Position numbers and translations under genes: made by a program. DNA of 43,303 bases from a virus, in IMG/VR virus record IMGVR_UViG_3300045996_001687, positions 1 through 43,303 of that record; one strand, 5' to 3'. The notes beneath the pieces were generated by a model. The model was given only the letters and a program-made list of their open reading frames with translations. It ran no database searches and was not told the DNA's origin. Shown here one piece after another: positions 5,440-12,068 of this stretch. How positions within the stretch are numbered: the stretch's first letter is position 1; each line of letters begins with the position of its first letter.

Positions 5440-6240
5440 ATGGACAAGATCCACCGCCGGCCCACCGCAGTGGCCACCAGCGTCCTGGTTATCGGCATCG
5501 TGGCCAGCCTGGCCGGCAACGTCCAGGCCATCCACCTGGACAACGCGGCGCCCGGAGTGGGCGCGCACGTCTCGGCCATCTTCTGGCCGGTCATCCTGTT
5601 CGGCACGGTGGAGCTCCTGATCCACGTCCCGTGGATGGCCAGCTGGCGTGACCGGCTGACCAAGGGCGCCGTCCTGCTGCTGGTGGCCGCGGTGGCCGGC
5701 TGGGTGTCCTACTGGCACCTGGCCCATGTCCTGTCCAGCTACGGCTACGACGTGGCCAGCCGCTACGTGGGGCCGCTGGCCGTGGACGCGGCCATGGTCC
5801 TGGCAGCGTTGGCACTGAACCGGGTTGGCCAGGCCAGGCGCCTGGCCGCGGAGCTGGCCATGGCCGATGTCCAGCCCGATGTCCAGGTGGCAGAGGTGGA
5901 CGTCCAGCCTGATGCCCAGCCCGTCCAGCTGGACACGTACGCAGGCTCGGCCGGACGGCTGGACAGCGTGGCCGATGAGGCCCGGACGTGGCTGGACAGC
6001 CTGGAGGACACCCGCGGCAGCCAGGAGCCCACCATGCCCGTCCCGGTGAGCCCGGCGCCGGCTGCCCGCGTCCAGCCCGAGAAGGTCCCGGCCGAGGCAG
6101 CCGAGCTCATCCGAGCTTGGGCCGCCACGGACCAAGCGGACCGGCCCCGCGCGGGCGACGTGGACGCCCTGGTGGGCGCGCACGAGGGCGTGTCGCCGCG
6201 GACGGCCCGCGGCTGGCGCGCGGTGGTCCTGAGCTCCTGA
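5440..6240 (+). CDS. DUF2637 / SpdB-like membrane protein
   Basis: A 266-residue protein with about four transmembrane segments in the first 135 residues. The signature WVSYWHLAHVLSSYGYD followed by RYVGPLAVDAAMVLAALAL is that of DUF2637 proteins, found on actinomycete conjugative plasmids and integrative elements beside transfer genes (Spd functions). A Val/Gln/Asp-rich linker follows (residues 145-170), then a C-terminal helical domain ending in GVSPRTARGWRAVVL that looks like a helix-turn-helix. The start is ATG 5440, after GAGCGAGGGAGCAAGG (5422-5437); ATG 5416 lacks a good site. It faces the FtsK/Tra-like gene at 7051-8874, the typical plasmid partner. Own promoter and terminator. Confidence 0.8.
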   Translation: MDKIHRRPTAVATSVLVIGIVASLAGNVQAIHLDNAAPGVGAHVSAIFWPVILFGTVELLIHVPWMASWRDRLTKGAVLLLVAAVAGWVSYWHLAHVLSSYGYDVASRYVGPLAVDAAMVLAALALNRVGQARRLAAELAMADVQPDVQVAEVDVQPDAQPVQLDTYAGSAGRLDSVADEARTWLDSLEDTRGSQEPTMPVPVSPAPAARVQPEKVPAEAAELIRAWAATDQADRPRAGDVDALVGAHEGVSPRTARGWRAVVLSS

Positions 6241-6251
6241 GCGGCACGTGA

Positions 6252-6282
6252 GGCCCCGCGGCCGGCGCCGCGGGGCCCTTCG
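6252..6282 (+). terminator. Intrinsic terminator
   Basis: Stem GGCCCCGCGG (6252-6261) / CCGCGGGGCC (6268-6277) with a 6-base loop, 12 bases after the stop at 6240. Confidence 0.75.
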
Positions 6283-6338
6283 CTCACATGGCCCTTGACC
6301 AGGCAAGAGGCGGGTCCGAGGACTTAGGCCAGAGGGGG

Positions 6339-6368
6339 TTGCGGACCCTGGGCTACGTCTGCTATAGT
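6339..6368 (+). promoter_or_regulatory. Promoter for 6414
   Basis: -35 TTGCGG (6339-6344), 18-base spacer, -10 TATAGT (6363-6368) then TAAGGTAC. Contains a perfect CTACGTCTGCTATAG (6353-6367). Confidence 0.82.
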
Positions 6369-6413
6369 TAAGGTACAGCAAGGGGGACGGGCCCCCGGGA
6401 GACGGAGACCGAG

Positions 6414-6659
6414 ATGAAGAAGATCAGGATCGACTGGTTCAACCAGGACAGCCGGATCGGGACCCCGGGCGAGGCCGAGTTCGTCAACCCGCAGGAGGCC
6501 CAGCGCAAGGTCATCCAGCTGAAAGAGGTCTCCACGATCATCTCGATCAACATCGACTACGTCACCGGCCGCCAGCAGTGGAGCCGGGAGGTCGGCGGGA
6601 CCTGGAACCAGGACTACTCCTACGACTCGGCCAGGGACAACGTCGCTCAGCCTGCCTGA
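6414..6659 (+). CDS. Small hypothetical protein
   Basis: An 81-residue protein (MKKIRIDWFNQDSRIGTPGE...), less GC-rich in amino-acid choice than its neighbours: many K, I, N, Q and few A or R. It looks like an alpha/beta domain (VNPQEAQRKVIQLKEVSTII, SINIDYVTGRQQWSREVGG). The leader is about 40 bases, with ribosome site GGGAGACGGAG before the ATG. It is a self-contained cassette with its own promoter and terminator. Not recognised. Confidence 0.75.
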   Translation: MKKIRIDWFNQDSRIGTPGEAEFVNPQEAQRKVIQLKEVSTIISINIDYVTGRQQWSREVGGTWNQDYSYDSARDNVAQPA

Positions 6660-6699
6660 CAGACCAGAGGCCCGGCCCCGGGAAGGGGGCCGGGCCTCT
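6656..6699 (+). terminator. Terminator cassette, copy 1
   Basis: Stem AGAGGCCCGGCCCC (6666-6679) / GGGGCCGGGCCTCT (6686-6699). The 44 bases from the gene's stop codon to the end of the stem are repeated at 6970-7013 with two mismatches. Confidence 0.85.
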
Positions 6700-6727
6700 T
6701 GCGTGCTCGGTCTACGTCTGCTATAGT
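6699..6727 (+). promoter_or_regulatory. Promoter for 6734 (leaderless)
   Basis: -35 TTGCGT (6699-6704), 17-base spacer, -10 TATAGT (6722-6727), then ATGGGT and ATG 6734. Contains a perfect CTACGTCTGCTATAG (6712-6726). The -35 box directly abuts the preceding terminator stem. Confidence 0.85.
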
Positions 6728-6733
6728 ATGGGT

Positions 6734-6973
6734 ATGACGCAGACAGGGACCATCGCCACCGCTCAGATCAACGGCTCCACGATCACCATCGTGGAACGGA
6801 CCCACCGCCTGACCGGTCAGGCGATCTTCGTAGTGGAAGAAGCAGCCATGGGTTACCTGAGCACGTGGGATATCAAGGACAGTGAGCTGGAGGCGCGAGA
6901 GAGCGCTAGCCGTCTTTGGACTCGCCGTGCTGGCAAAGAGACCATGATCGGATGCGGTCCCTCGGCCATCTGA
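6734..6973 (+). CDS. Small hypothetical protein, leaderless
   Basis: A 79-residue protein, MTQTGTIATAQINGSTITIV... It begins with beta-strand-like repeats and has a helical middle (SELEARESASRLWTRRAGKE). The ATG at 6734 is six bases after the -10 box; another ATG at 6728 would be upstream of the expected start site. Own promoter and terminator. Lower GC than the structural genes. Function unknown. Confidence 0.7.
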   Translation: MTQTGTIATAQINGSTITIVERTHRLTGQAIFVVEEAAMGYLSTWDIKDSELEARESASRLWTRRAGKETMIGCGPSAI

Positions 6974-7013
6974 CAGACCAGAGGCCCGACTCCGGGAAGG
7001 GGGCCGGGCCTCT
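6970..7013. terminator. Terminator cassette, copy 2, between convergent genes
   Basis: A 44-base copy of 6656-6699 with two mismatches, both in the stem. It separates the rightward gene ending at 6973 from the leftward FtsK-like gene ending at 7051. Confidence 0.8.
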
Positions 7014-7040
7014 CTGCTATAGCGCGTGAGAGCGCTCTCT
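7002..7040. repeat. 39-bp perfect inverted repeat, right copy
   Basis: Exact reverse complement of 4726-4764, including GCTATAGC (7016-7023) and the palindrome GAGAGCGCTCTC (7028-7039). Confidence 0.9.
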
Positions 7041-7050
7041 TGCCGGTAGC

Positions 7051-8874
7051 TCACCCGGCCAGCTGCCGGCTCTCCTCCCGCCACCTGATCAACTCGTCCA
7101 GGTCATACAGCCGCGCCTCGGTCCGGCCGTACGGCGTCCCGTCCGGCTTGTCCAGCGGCACCGGGAAGCCCGGCCGGCCGGCCGCTGTCCGCAGCCCTTC
7201 CAGCGTCAGCCGCGCCGGCCCGTCCTGGCCAGGCAGTTGGCCAAGCGCGTCTGCCAGCTTCACCGCCTGGCCAACCGCCGGCACTGTCCAGCTGTCCACC
7301 TGGCCATGGCCACTCTGCGGCCCCAGGACAGGACCGTGGACGGGGCCACTGGCCAAGACCTCAGCCAGGGCGTCCGGTTCGGACAGCCAGGGCACCCGGA
7401 AGATGTGGAAGTCCTCGCCCTGGGCCAGGCCCCAGATGCCGCGGGGTCCGGTCGGGCAGGCCACATAAGCCAGGGTGTCCACCAGCATCTTCCAGAGCTT
7501 GCGGTCCCAGCGGGCGATGAACCGGCCACCCTGGAAGCTCTCCCGGATGTCCCCGCCGTTGCCACCGAAGACGTTCGCGCTCGCCCGCTGGGCCATCACC
7601 ACCACGTGGATCTTGATCTCACGGCCCATGCACACGCTCTCCTGCATGGCCACGATGGCCGGACTCTGGACGGGTGGGTCCAGGTCGGCCGGGTCAAACG
7701 GTCCGTCGTCGGCCTGGGCCAGCTTGGCCGCCAGCATCAGCTCCTTGCGCACGCCGCGCCAGTACCGCTGGAGCTTCTTGGTCTGGACGTTGGCTTCCTC
7801 CACCACCACGAACACCCGGCGCTGCTGCTCGAGTTCGTCCTCCGGGAGCTCGATGCGCCGCCTGATCTCCTCGCCCACGGCCATCCAGGCGTCGTGCAGG
7901 TCCGCATCTCGGTAGGCATAGATCACCCGGTCGGTAGGCAGCTTGCCGCCGCCGGCCCAGCGCCAGTGCGAGAAGCGCTTGGGGTCCAGGATGACCAGGC
8001 CGTCCCCGCGGATGGCCCGCTGGACCATGAAGACCCGGCCCAGCACCGTCTTGCCCGTGCCGGCCGCGCCGGACATGAGCACGTGCGGGCTGTCCTCGCT
8101 CAGGCTGACCTGGACAAGGTGGCCGCCGGTCTTGCGGCCTACCACTACCACGTCCTCGGGCGCCTCGGCGATGGCCCTGCGGAGATCCGCCCAGGTGACC
8201 TTGTCCGGCGGGAGCGGCGCGGCGTAGAGCTCCACGCACACGTCGTTGCCGAACTCCCGCCAGTCCGCGCTGACCGGCGCCGGGATGCCCAGCCGCGCGC
8301 CCACGTTCTCTGTGATCTTGCGCTTGAGCGCCACCGAAAGAGGCGTGCCCACCGGGATCTGCACTCGAGCGGCCAGGCGCTCCTGCTGGCCCACCCGGCC
8401 GGCGCCCCAACCCTCGGGAAGCTGGATCCCGCGGCGGGCCGAGCGCCGGACGTAGCGCGTCCCCAGGATCTCCGACAGCACGCGGGCCGCGGGGTCCACC
8501 CACTCCTTGTTGAGCCGGCGGCCCCGCCACGCAGTCCGGACCCGTAGGACGCCCCAGCTGGACGCTCCGAGCACCAGGGCGGCCAGGTAGGCCCAGAGGG
8601 CCCAGAGCTCGACCCAGGGCGTCACGGCCCAGAGGGCCAGCCAGAACGGCACGGTGATGGCCGCGTGTCGGCGGGCCAGGCGCTCCCACTTCCTGCGGGT
8701 CAGCTTGGTGTAGGGCCGCGCCCGGTAGTCCACCGTGGCGTGGTGGAGGAACGTGGCATTGTCACCCGGCCCACGGAGCTGCTGGCCGGTGATGAAGTAG
8801 CGGTGGAGGATGCGGAGGGCGATCGGGATCTTGGTGTGCTCACCACGCACGGAGAGCAGCGGCTGGGCTGGCAT
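7051..8874 (-). CDS. FtsK/SpoIIIE (Tra)-like DNA translocase
   Basis: A 607-residue membrane-anchored ATPase. Two transmembrane segments lie at about residues 71-110. The motor domain has Walker A GAAGTGKT (269-276), the FtsK-type VILDPKR (about 294-300) and Walker B RVFVVVEEAN (353-361), then an arginine-containing IKIHVVVMAQRAS motif. The C-terminal 100 residues have a Gly/Pro-rich linker and a small basic domain (GTPYGRTEARLYDLDELIRW) that may bind DNA. In actinomycetes this architecture is typical of the plasmid double-strand transfer protein (TraB/TraSA) and of FtsK itself. With the SpdB-like gene nearby, a transfer or segregation role is likely. A GGAGGG site precedes ATG 8874. Confidence 0.85.
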   Translation of the reverse strand: MPAQPLLSVRGEHTKIPIALRILHRYFITGQQLRGPGDNATFLHHATVDYRARPYTKLTRRKWERLARRHAAITVPFWLALWAVTPWVELWALWAYLAALVLGASSWGVLRVRTAWRGRRLNKEWVDPAARVLSEILGTRYVRRSARRGIQLPEGWGAGRVGQQERLAARVQIPVGTPLSVALKRKITENVGARLGIPAPVSADWREFGNDVCVELYAAPLPPDKVTWADLRRAIAEAPEDVVVVGRKTGGHLVQVSLSEDSPHVLMSGAAGTGKTVLGRVFMVQRAIRGDGLVILDPKRFSHWRWAGGGKLPTDRVIYAYRDADLHDAWMAVGEEIRRRIELPEDELEQQRRVFVVVEEANVQTKKLQRYWRGVRKELMLAAKLAQADDGPFDPADLDPPVQSPAIVAMQESVCMGREIKIHVVVMAQRASANVFGGNGGDIRESFQGGRFIARWDRKLWKMLVDTLAYVACPTGPRGIWGLAQGEDFHIFRVPWLSEPDALAEVLASGPVHGPVLGPQSGHGQVDSWTVPAVGQAVKLADALGQLPGQDGPARLTLEGLRTAAGRPGFPVPLDKPDGTPYGRTEARLYDLDELIRWREESRQLAG

Positions 8875-8931
8875 CCCTCCAACCTACCTCACGTGTGACC
8901 AATTGGTTGTACGTCAGGTACGCTGACCGGC
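8875..8931. promoter_or_regulatory. Divergent promoter/operator region
   Basis: 57 bases between the leftward FtsK-like gene and a rightward gene. It holds the 10-bp palindrome ACCAATTGGT (8898-8907) and a TACGCT box (8919-8924) seven bases before ATG 8932, which would again make a nearly leaderless message. Likely an operator serving both directions. Confidence 0.5.
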
Positions 8932-9159
8932 ATGAAGCGAGACATGTCGGCCCCGAACTGGGCCCGCACCCTGGCCAGGCTGCGGCGCAACATGCAGGAG
9001 CTCCGGGAGCACGACTGCCAGGTGATCGAGCCGCCCAACTTCGAGACCCCGCCGGCCCACCGCGGGACCAGCTCAGGCCCGCCCAACGGCCCGGCCGTGA
9101 TGATCGGTGAACACGGCCCGGAGTTGCTGCTGGACAGACCTCACCACCCTCTGCTATAG
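8932..9159 (+). CDS. Small protein with a tape-measure-like GEHGPEL motif
   Basis: A 75-residue protein. The N-terminal half is a basic amphipathic helix (RTLARLRRNMQELREHDCQV). The C-terminal half is proline/glycine-rich and contains GPAVMIGEHGPELLLD. That resembles the VGEHGPEMIVP motif near the C terminus of this phage's own tape measure protein (about residue 588). The significance is unclear. The stop codon TAG (9157-9159) is part of the CTATAG promoter of the next gene. No ribosome site is seen; the start may be leaderless. Confidence 0.6.
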   Translation: MKRDMSAPNWARTLARLRRNMQELREHDCQVIEPPNFETPPAHRGTSSGPPNGPAVMIGEHGPELLLDRPHHPLL

Positions 9160-9160
9160 T
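9155..9160 (+). promoter_or_regulatory. Promoter -10 for 9250-10715
   Basis: TCTGCTATAGTAGACGTAG: TATAGT at 9155-9160, flanked on both sides by parts of the common element, so it reads nearly as a palindrome. It overlaps the stop codon of the previous gene. The leader to ATG 9250 is about 80 bases. Confidence 0.7.
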
Positions 9161-9249
9161 AGACGTAGCGGGGCCGGGAACGAGCTGATGCAAACTCCCG
9201 GACCTGGCCCCGCACACCAACCCAGCCGATCGGAACGGAGATAGTGATC

Positions 9250-9525
9250 ATGTGCCAGCACTGCGTGGACGAGAATCTGATGACGGCTGCCGAGCTGACC
9301 GAGCGCCTGGCTGCCGGGGACAAGAGCATCGTCTCCATGGGTGACCTGGGCCCGGAGGACTTTGCCCAGGAGCTGACCAAGCTGATGCTGACGGACATCG
9401 CCCGCGGCATCAGCCCGGACCAGGCGGTGGCCGCCGGGATCATGGCCGCCAAGGAGTACGTCAAGGCCCGTGGCTACGGCGCCGAGGTGGAGGCCACCTT
9501 CCTGGCCCAGCTGGACGCGCTCTGA
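9250..9525 (+). CDS. Hypothetical protein
   Basis: A 91-residue, largely helical protein: MCQHCVDENLMTAAELTERL... It begins with a CxxC pair that could bind metal. The GGAACGGAG ribosome site (9232-9240) is well spaced for ATG 9250, not for the GTG at 9244. Helices are likely at 11-27, 37-52 and 58-90. The stop overlaps the next ATG (TGATGA). It heads a five-gene overlapping operon of mainly membrane proteins. Function unknown. Confidence 0.75.
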   Translation: MCQHCVDENLMTAAELTERLAAGDKSIVSMGDLGPEDFAQELTKLMLTDIARGISPDQAVAAGIMAAKEYVKARGYGAEVEATFLAQLDAL

Positions 9526-10136
9526 TGAACCCCTGGATCACGGTATCCCTGTCCAGCTTCACGATCATGTTCGTGGCGCTGGCCTGGGCGCCGCTCAAGC
9601 GCTGGATCAAGAAGTGCAAGCGGCGCAAGGGCGGGGTCTACGGCTGGCGCGTGCGCCACCACCTGTACCCGACCAAGCGCGTCTGGGGCTACGTCGGGGA
9701 GTCCGTCAGCTTCGCGCTGCGCAAGCAGCAGCACCTGGGCTCCAGTCGGTTCGATCCCCGGACAGGCCAGCCGGTCAAGAGCAGCGCCAAGGGAATGGTC
9801 ATGCTCAAGGTCCCGGCTCAGCCCTGGACCGATCTGGACCCGGTCATGCACGTGATCATCCCGTTGCCGTGGTGGCTCTGCTGGAAGTGGGTCCTGCGGC
9901 CGCTGGAGACGCTGGCCATGCTGTGCACCTGGCCGGTCTACAACGACGCCAAGAACCACTGGAACCCGCGGCGCATCCCCAAGAACCTGGCGAAGATCCA
10001 GCGCGCCCGCCGGGACGCCGGGACCGTGGCCTACAAGGTCACCGTGGCCACCGGCCGCTGGCTCGGGACGGCGTGCCGCGTCGTCGGGCTGCTGCTCATC
10101 CTGGCCGGCCTCGGTGCGGCGCTGAGCACGCTGTGA
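9525..10136 (+). CDS. Membrane protein, unknown function
   Basis: A 203-residue protein with an N-terminal span (about residues 4-24), a central hydrophobic tryptophan-rich region (VIIPLPWWLCWKWVLRPLET, about 110-135) and a C-terminal span (about 180-200, GLLLILAGLGAALSTL). Between them are strongly basic stretches (KRWIKKCKRRKGG; RRIPKNLAKIQRARR). Next to the FtsK/SpdB-like genes it could be part of a membrane complex, but that is a guess. Overlaps both neighbours (TGATGA and GTGA). Confidence 0.7.
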   Translation: MNPWITVSLSSFTIMFVALAWAPLKRWIKKCKRRKGGVYGWRVRHHLYPTKRVWGYVGESVSFALRKQQHLGSSRFDPRTGQPVKSSAKGMVMLKVPAQPWTDLDPVMHVIIPLPWWLCWKWVLRPLETLAMLCTWPVYNDAKNHWNPRRIPKNLAKIQRARRDAGTVAYKVTVATGRWLGTACRVVGLLLILAGLGAALSTL

Positions 10137-10327
10137 CCAAGCGGCGTGCCGGGACCACGTGCGACTTCTCCGGCAAGCGCCGGTACCGGGACAAGACCGA
10201 GGCCACCAACGCCGTCCGGACCTTCCAGCGGAACAGCGAGCGGGACGTGATCCCGGTCCGCGTCTATCCCTGCCACATGTGCAAGGGCTATCACCTCACC
10301 TCTCAACCCTTCAGGGAGAGTCCATGA
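10133..10327 (+). CDS. Small zinc-ribbon-like protein
   Basis: A 64-residue basic protein from GTG 10133 (GTGA overlap). The order KRRYRDKTEATNAVRTFQRN, then VIPVRVYPCHMCKGYHLTSQ is a pattern seen in many short actinophage proteins. CHMC, the following His and an earlier Cys (TTCDFSG) could bind zinc. Probably nucleic-acid-binding. The stop overlaps the next ATG (ATGA). Confidence 0.75.
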   Translation: MTKRRAGTTCDFSGKRRYRDKTEATNAVRTFQRNSERDVIPVRVYPCHMCKGYHLTSQPFRESP

Positions 10328-10479
10328 AGATCACTTCCGTCCTGGGCCTGGTCGTGGGCCTGCTGCTCATCCTGACCGGCTCGGCCCTGGCCACGTTCGG
10401 CGTGGCCGGCATCGAGCCGGGCCTTCCGTACTCCGGGCCGGTCAACGTGTCCACGATCCCCAACCCGCTCGGGCGGTGA
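10324..10479 (+). CDS. Small membrane or secreted protein
   Basis: A 51-residue protein. Residues 5-28 (SVLGLVVGLLLILTGSALATF) form one hydrophobic span or an uncleaved signal, followed by a short Gly/Pro-rich tail. Ribosome site CAGGGAGAG lies before ATG 10324. ATGA and GTGA overlaps on either side support it. Confidence 0.65.
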   Translation: MKITSVLGLVVGLLLILTGSALATFGVAGIEPGLPYSGPVNVSTIPNPLGR

Positions 10480-10715
10480 CCGTGAACCGGGAGCTTGCGA
10501 GGAAGCGACCGGCCAACGCGCCGAGCACTGCCCGAGTGATCCAGGGCCATCTGGTGGCCACCGGGCGGCTGGTCCAGCAGCGGACCTTCCTGGAGCGCGT
10601 GACCACGCCCGCGGACTGGCCGGCCTCCGTTGTGCTGCTGCTCCACCTGGCTCTGGCCAGCGGGGTGGTTCTGCCGATGGTGTGGCTGGCGGAATTTCTC
10701 GGCAGCCTGGACTAG
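10476..10715 (+). CDS. Small membrane protein
   Basis: A 79-residue protein starting at GTG 10476 (overlaps the previous stop). A basic N-terminal half (NRELARKRPANAPSTARVIQ) is followed by a hydrophobic span at about residues 50-72 (SVVLLLHLALASGVVLPMVW). Last gene of this operon. Function unknown. Confidence 0.65.
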   Translation: MTVNRELARKRPANAPSTARVIQGHLVATGRLVQQRTFLERVTTPADWPASVVLLLHLALASGVVLPMVWLAEFLGSLD

Positions 10716-10735
10716 CGATCAAGGACTAGCCCGGC

Positions 10736-10741
10736 TATAGT
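10736..10741 (+). promoter_or_regulatory. Promoter -10 for 10775
   Basis: GGCTATAGTTGAGGTACA: TATAGT at 10736-10741 followed by the GGTA element. No strong -35 box. The leader is about 30 bases with ribosome site GGGAGAGCGAG. Confidence 0.65.
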
Positions 10742-10774
10742 TGAGGTACAATCAACCGAGCAAGGGAGAGCGAG

Positions 10775-10897
10775 ATGCCGGCAGGCAACGAGTACCGGGC
10801 ACAGCAGGCAGCGGATCTGGCGCGGCGCGTCGCGGAAGCCCGGGCCAGGGATGCTGCCGCCGCCGCGGCCCGCGAGGCTCAACAGCGGAAGTCCTGA
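10775..10897 (+). CDS. Very small alanine/arginine-rich helical protein
   Basis: A 40-residue protein (MPAGNEYRAQQAADLARRVA, then an AEARARDAAAA-type helix). The strong ribosome site, dedicated promoter and following terminator support expression; the sequence itself gives no function. It may be a short coiled coil. Confidence 0.55.
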   Translation: MPAGNEYRAQQAADLARRVAEARARDAAAAAAREAQQRKS

Positions 10898-10910
10898 CCA
10901 ACCCCGGCAC

Positions 10911-10958
10911 ACAGCGCGGCCCCGGTACCCGAGCGAGGGTGAGTACCGGGGCCGCTGT
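10911..10958. terminator. Bidirectional terminator at the convergent junction
   Basis: Stem CGGCCCCGGTAC (10917-10928) / GTACCGGGGCCG (10943-10954), extended by ACAGC/GCTGT. It separates the rightward small genes from the end of the leftward late operon. Confidence 0.8.
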
Positions 10959-10966
10959 CTGTGTGC

Positions 10967-11176
10967 CTATCCCTCTGCGGGAGGCGGGATCGGCGGCATC
11001 TCGTTTACCTTGGCCTTGACGATGACCGAGCTCTCCGTCTTGATGTTGGCCCGGAGAGCGAGCTCGGCGTGCAACGACTGGAGCTCGGCGTACCCGTTCA
11101 GGTCCCCGGCCGTGTTCTCGATGATGAGCCGGCCCTCCATGGACCCCTCATCGCCCGTGAACCGCTGCGTGATCAT
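10967..11176 (-). CDS. Hypothetical protein at the end of the late operon
   Basis: A 69-residue protein (MITQRFTGDEGSMEGRLIIE...). It looks like a small beta/alpha domain with a Pro-rich end (MPPIPPPAEG). The start ATG overlaps the stop of the holin-like gene by one base. It is downstream of the lysis genes. Function unknown. Confidence 0.7.
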   Translation of the reverse strand: MITQRFTGDEGSMEGRLIIENTAGDLNGYAELQSLHAELALRANIKTESSVIVKAKVNEMPPIPPPAEG

Positions 11177-11418
11177 CAGCGGTTGCGCTTCACATACGCG
11201 CCGAGCAGCCCGATCACTGAGGCCACCGCGGTGGTGGCGGTAGCGGTCAGCCAGCCCGGGAGCGTGGACAGGTCCAGGTCGCCCAGGTAGCCGATGGCGC
11301 CGGTGGCCAGGGAGGTCAGGACCAGCGTGGTGGCGATGCCGACCTTGCTCTCCGGGGCCAGGCTCTTGCTGCCGTCGCGGTTCGGCCCCGCAGTGGTGGC
11401 CGGGTTGGTGTTCGTCAT
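11176..11418 (-). CDS. Holin (two-span type)
   Basis: An 80-residue protein with two transmembrane spans (about 29-49, VGIATTLVLTSLATGAIGYL; and about 54-75, LPGWLTATATTAVASVIGLL), a polar N terminus and a short basic tail (YVKRNR). Size, topology and position after the amidase gene are those of class II holins in actinophages. A GGAGAG site lies before ATG 11418. Confidence 0.7.
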   Translation of the reverse strand: MTNTNPATTAGPNRDGSKSLAPESKVGIATTLVLTSLATGAIGYLGDLDLSTLPGWLTATATTAVASVIGLLGAYVKRNR

Positions 11419-11431
11419 GCTGCTCTCCTTG

Positions 11432-11722
11432 TCAGGAACAACGGGTTGCGGCCAGGCTGGCATAGATGGCCGCTCGGCGCTTGCCGCTGGGCGTGGTGGG
11501 TGGCTCGACCCGATAGGTCTGATTGTCCAGCTCGATCAGGTCACACCATTGCCGGTCCGCGTCCACGCGCGCGCGGGTCTCGGCCCGCACGCTCAGGATG
11601 TTGGTGGCCACGGCCAGGCTGATCGACGCCACGAACATGCCGATGACGGCCCACCACGGAGCCGGCGCGCTGGCCACCAGCCGGCGGCGGGTCTCCCGTA
11701 CTGCGTCGGACGGCTGACCCAC
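11432..11722 (-). CDS. Lysis-cassette membrane protein
   Basis: A 96-residue protein from GTG 11722 with one transmembrane span (about 23-43, WWAVIGMFVASISLAVATNI). A conserved-looking tail follows, with a Cys pair at each end (WCDLIELDNQTYRVEPPTTP ... ATRCS). Similar one-span proteins sit beside holins in many actinophages. It could be a second holin or spanin-like factor; role unproven. Confidence 0.65.
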   Translation of the reverse strand: MGQPSDAVRETRRRLVASAPAPWWAVIGMFVASISLAVATNILSVRAETRARVDADRQWCDLIELDNQTYRVEPPTTPSGKRRAAIYASLAATRCS

Positions 11723-11725
11723 GTC

Positions 11726-12027
11726 TCAGGCTCCGATCATGCGCTGGATGATGGCGGCAGCGATGATGACGCCGGCCCCGCTGGCGGCGTATCCGGCGCC
11801 GCGCCACGCCCGAACCGAGCTCCGATCACGGACGCTGCGCCAGAGATTCCCCACTCGGCTATGAGGGCGAACGCTCCCCAGATCAGCGACTCGTTCGGTT
11901 GAGCCGGCGGGGTGAAGCCGATACCCGCCTGCTGGAAAATGATCACCCAACCCAGCGCGTAGGTGCTGATATTGCGGGCCACGGTGAGCCGGCCGGGCCC
12001 CCCGGAAGTTGGCTGCTGTGCGCTCAC
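11726..12027 (-). CDS. Holin-like membrane protein, reading frame shifted internally
   Basis: From GTG 12027 the protein reads SAQQPTSGGPGRLTVARNIS, then a hydrophobic YALGWVIIFQQAGIGF and SLIWGAFALIAEWG. Past about 11850 this frame continues as a Pro/Ser-rich tail to 11737. The -1 frame instead gives NLWRSVRDRSSVRAWRGAGY followed by a good transmembrane segment (ASGAGVIIAAAIIQRMIGA), ending at 11726. The joined protein looks much more natural. The switch point is the GGGG run at 11849-11852 (plus strand CCCC). Either a base is missing in the assembly, or there is real frameshifting, or the gene is broken. Confidence 0.5.
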
Positions 12028-12068
12028 TCATGGTCCACCGATCTGGTCCGGGCTGGGGCAAGGGAAGA

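Noticed and set aside
4726-7040. Insertion sequence or transposon because of the 39-bp inverted repeat
   Set aside because: No transposase between the repeats, and the repeats are made of a terminator and promoter element; no target-site duplication was seen.
7051-8874. FtsK-like gene as a viral packaging ATPase
   Set aside because: A normal large terminase is present, and two membrane spans point to a membrane-bound translocase.
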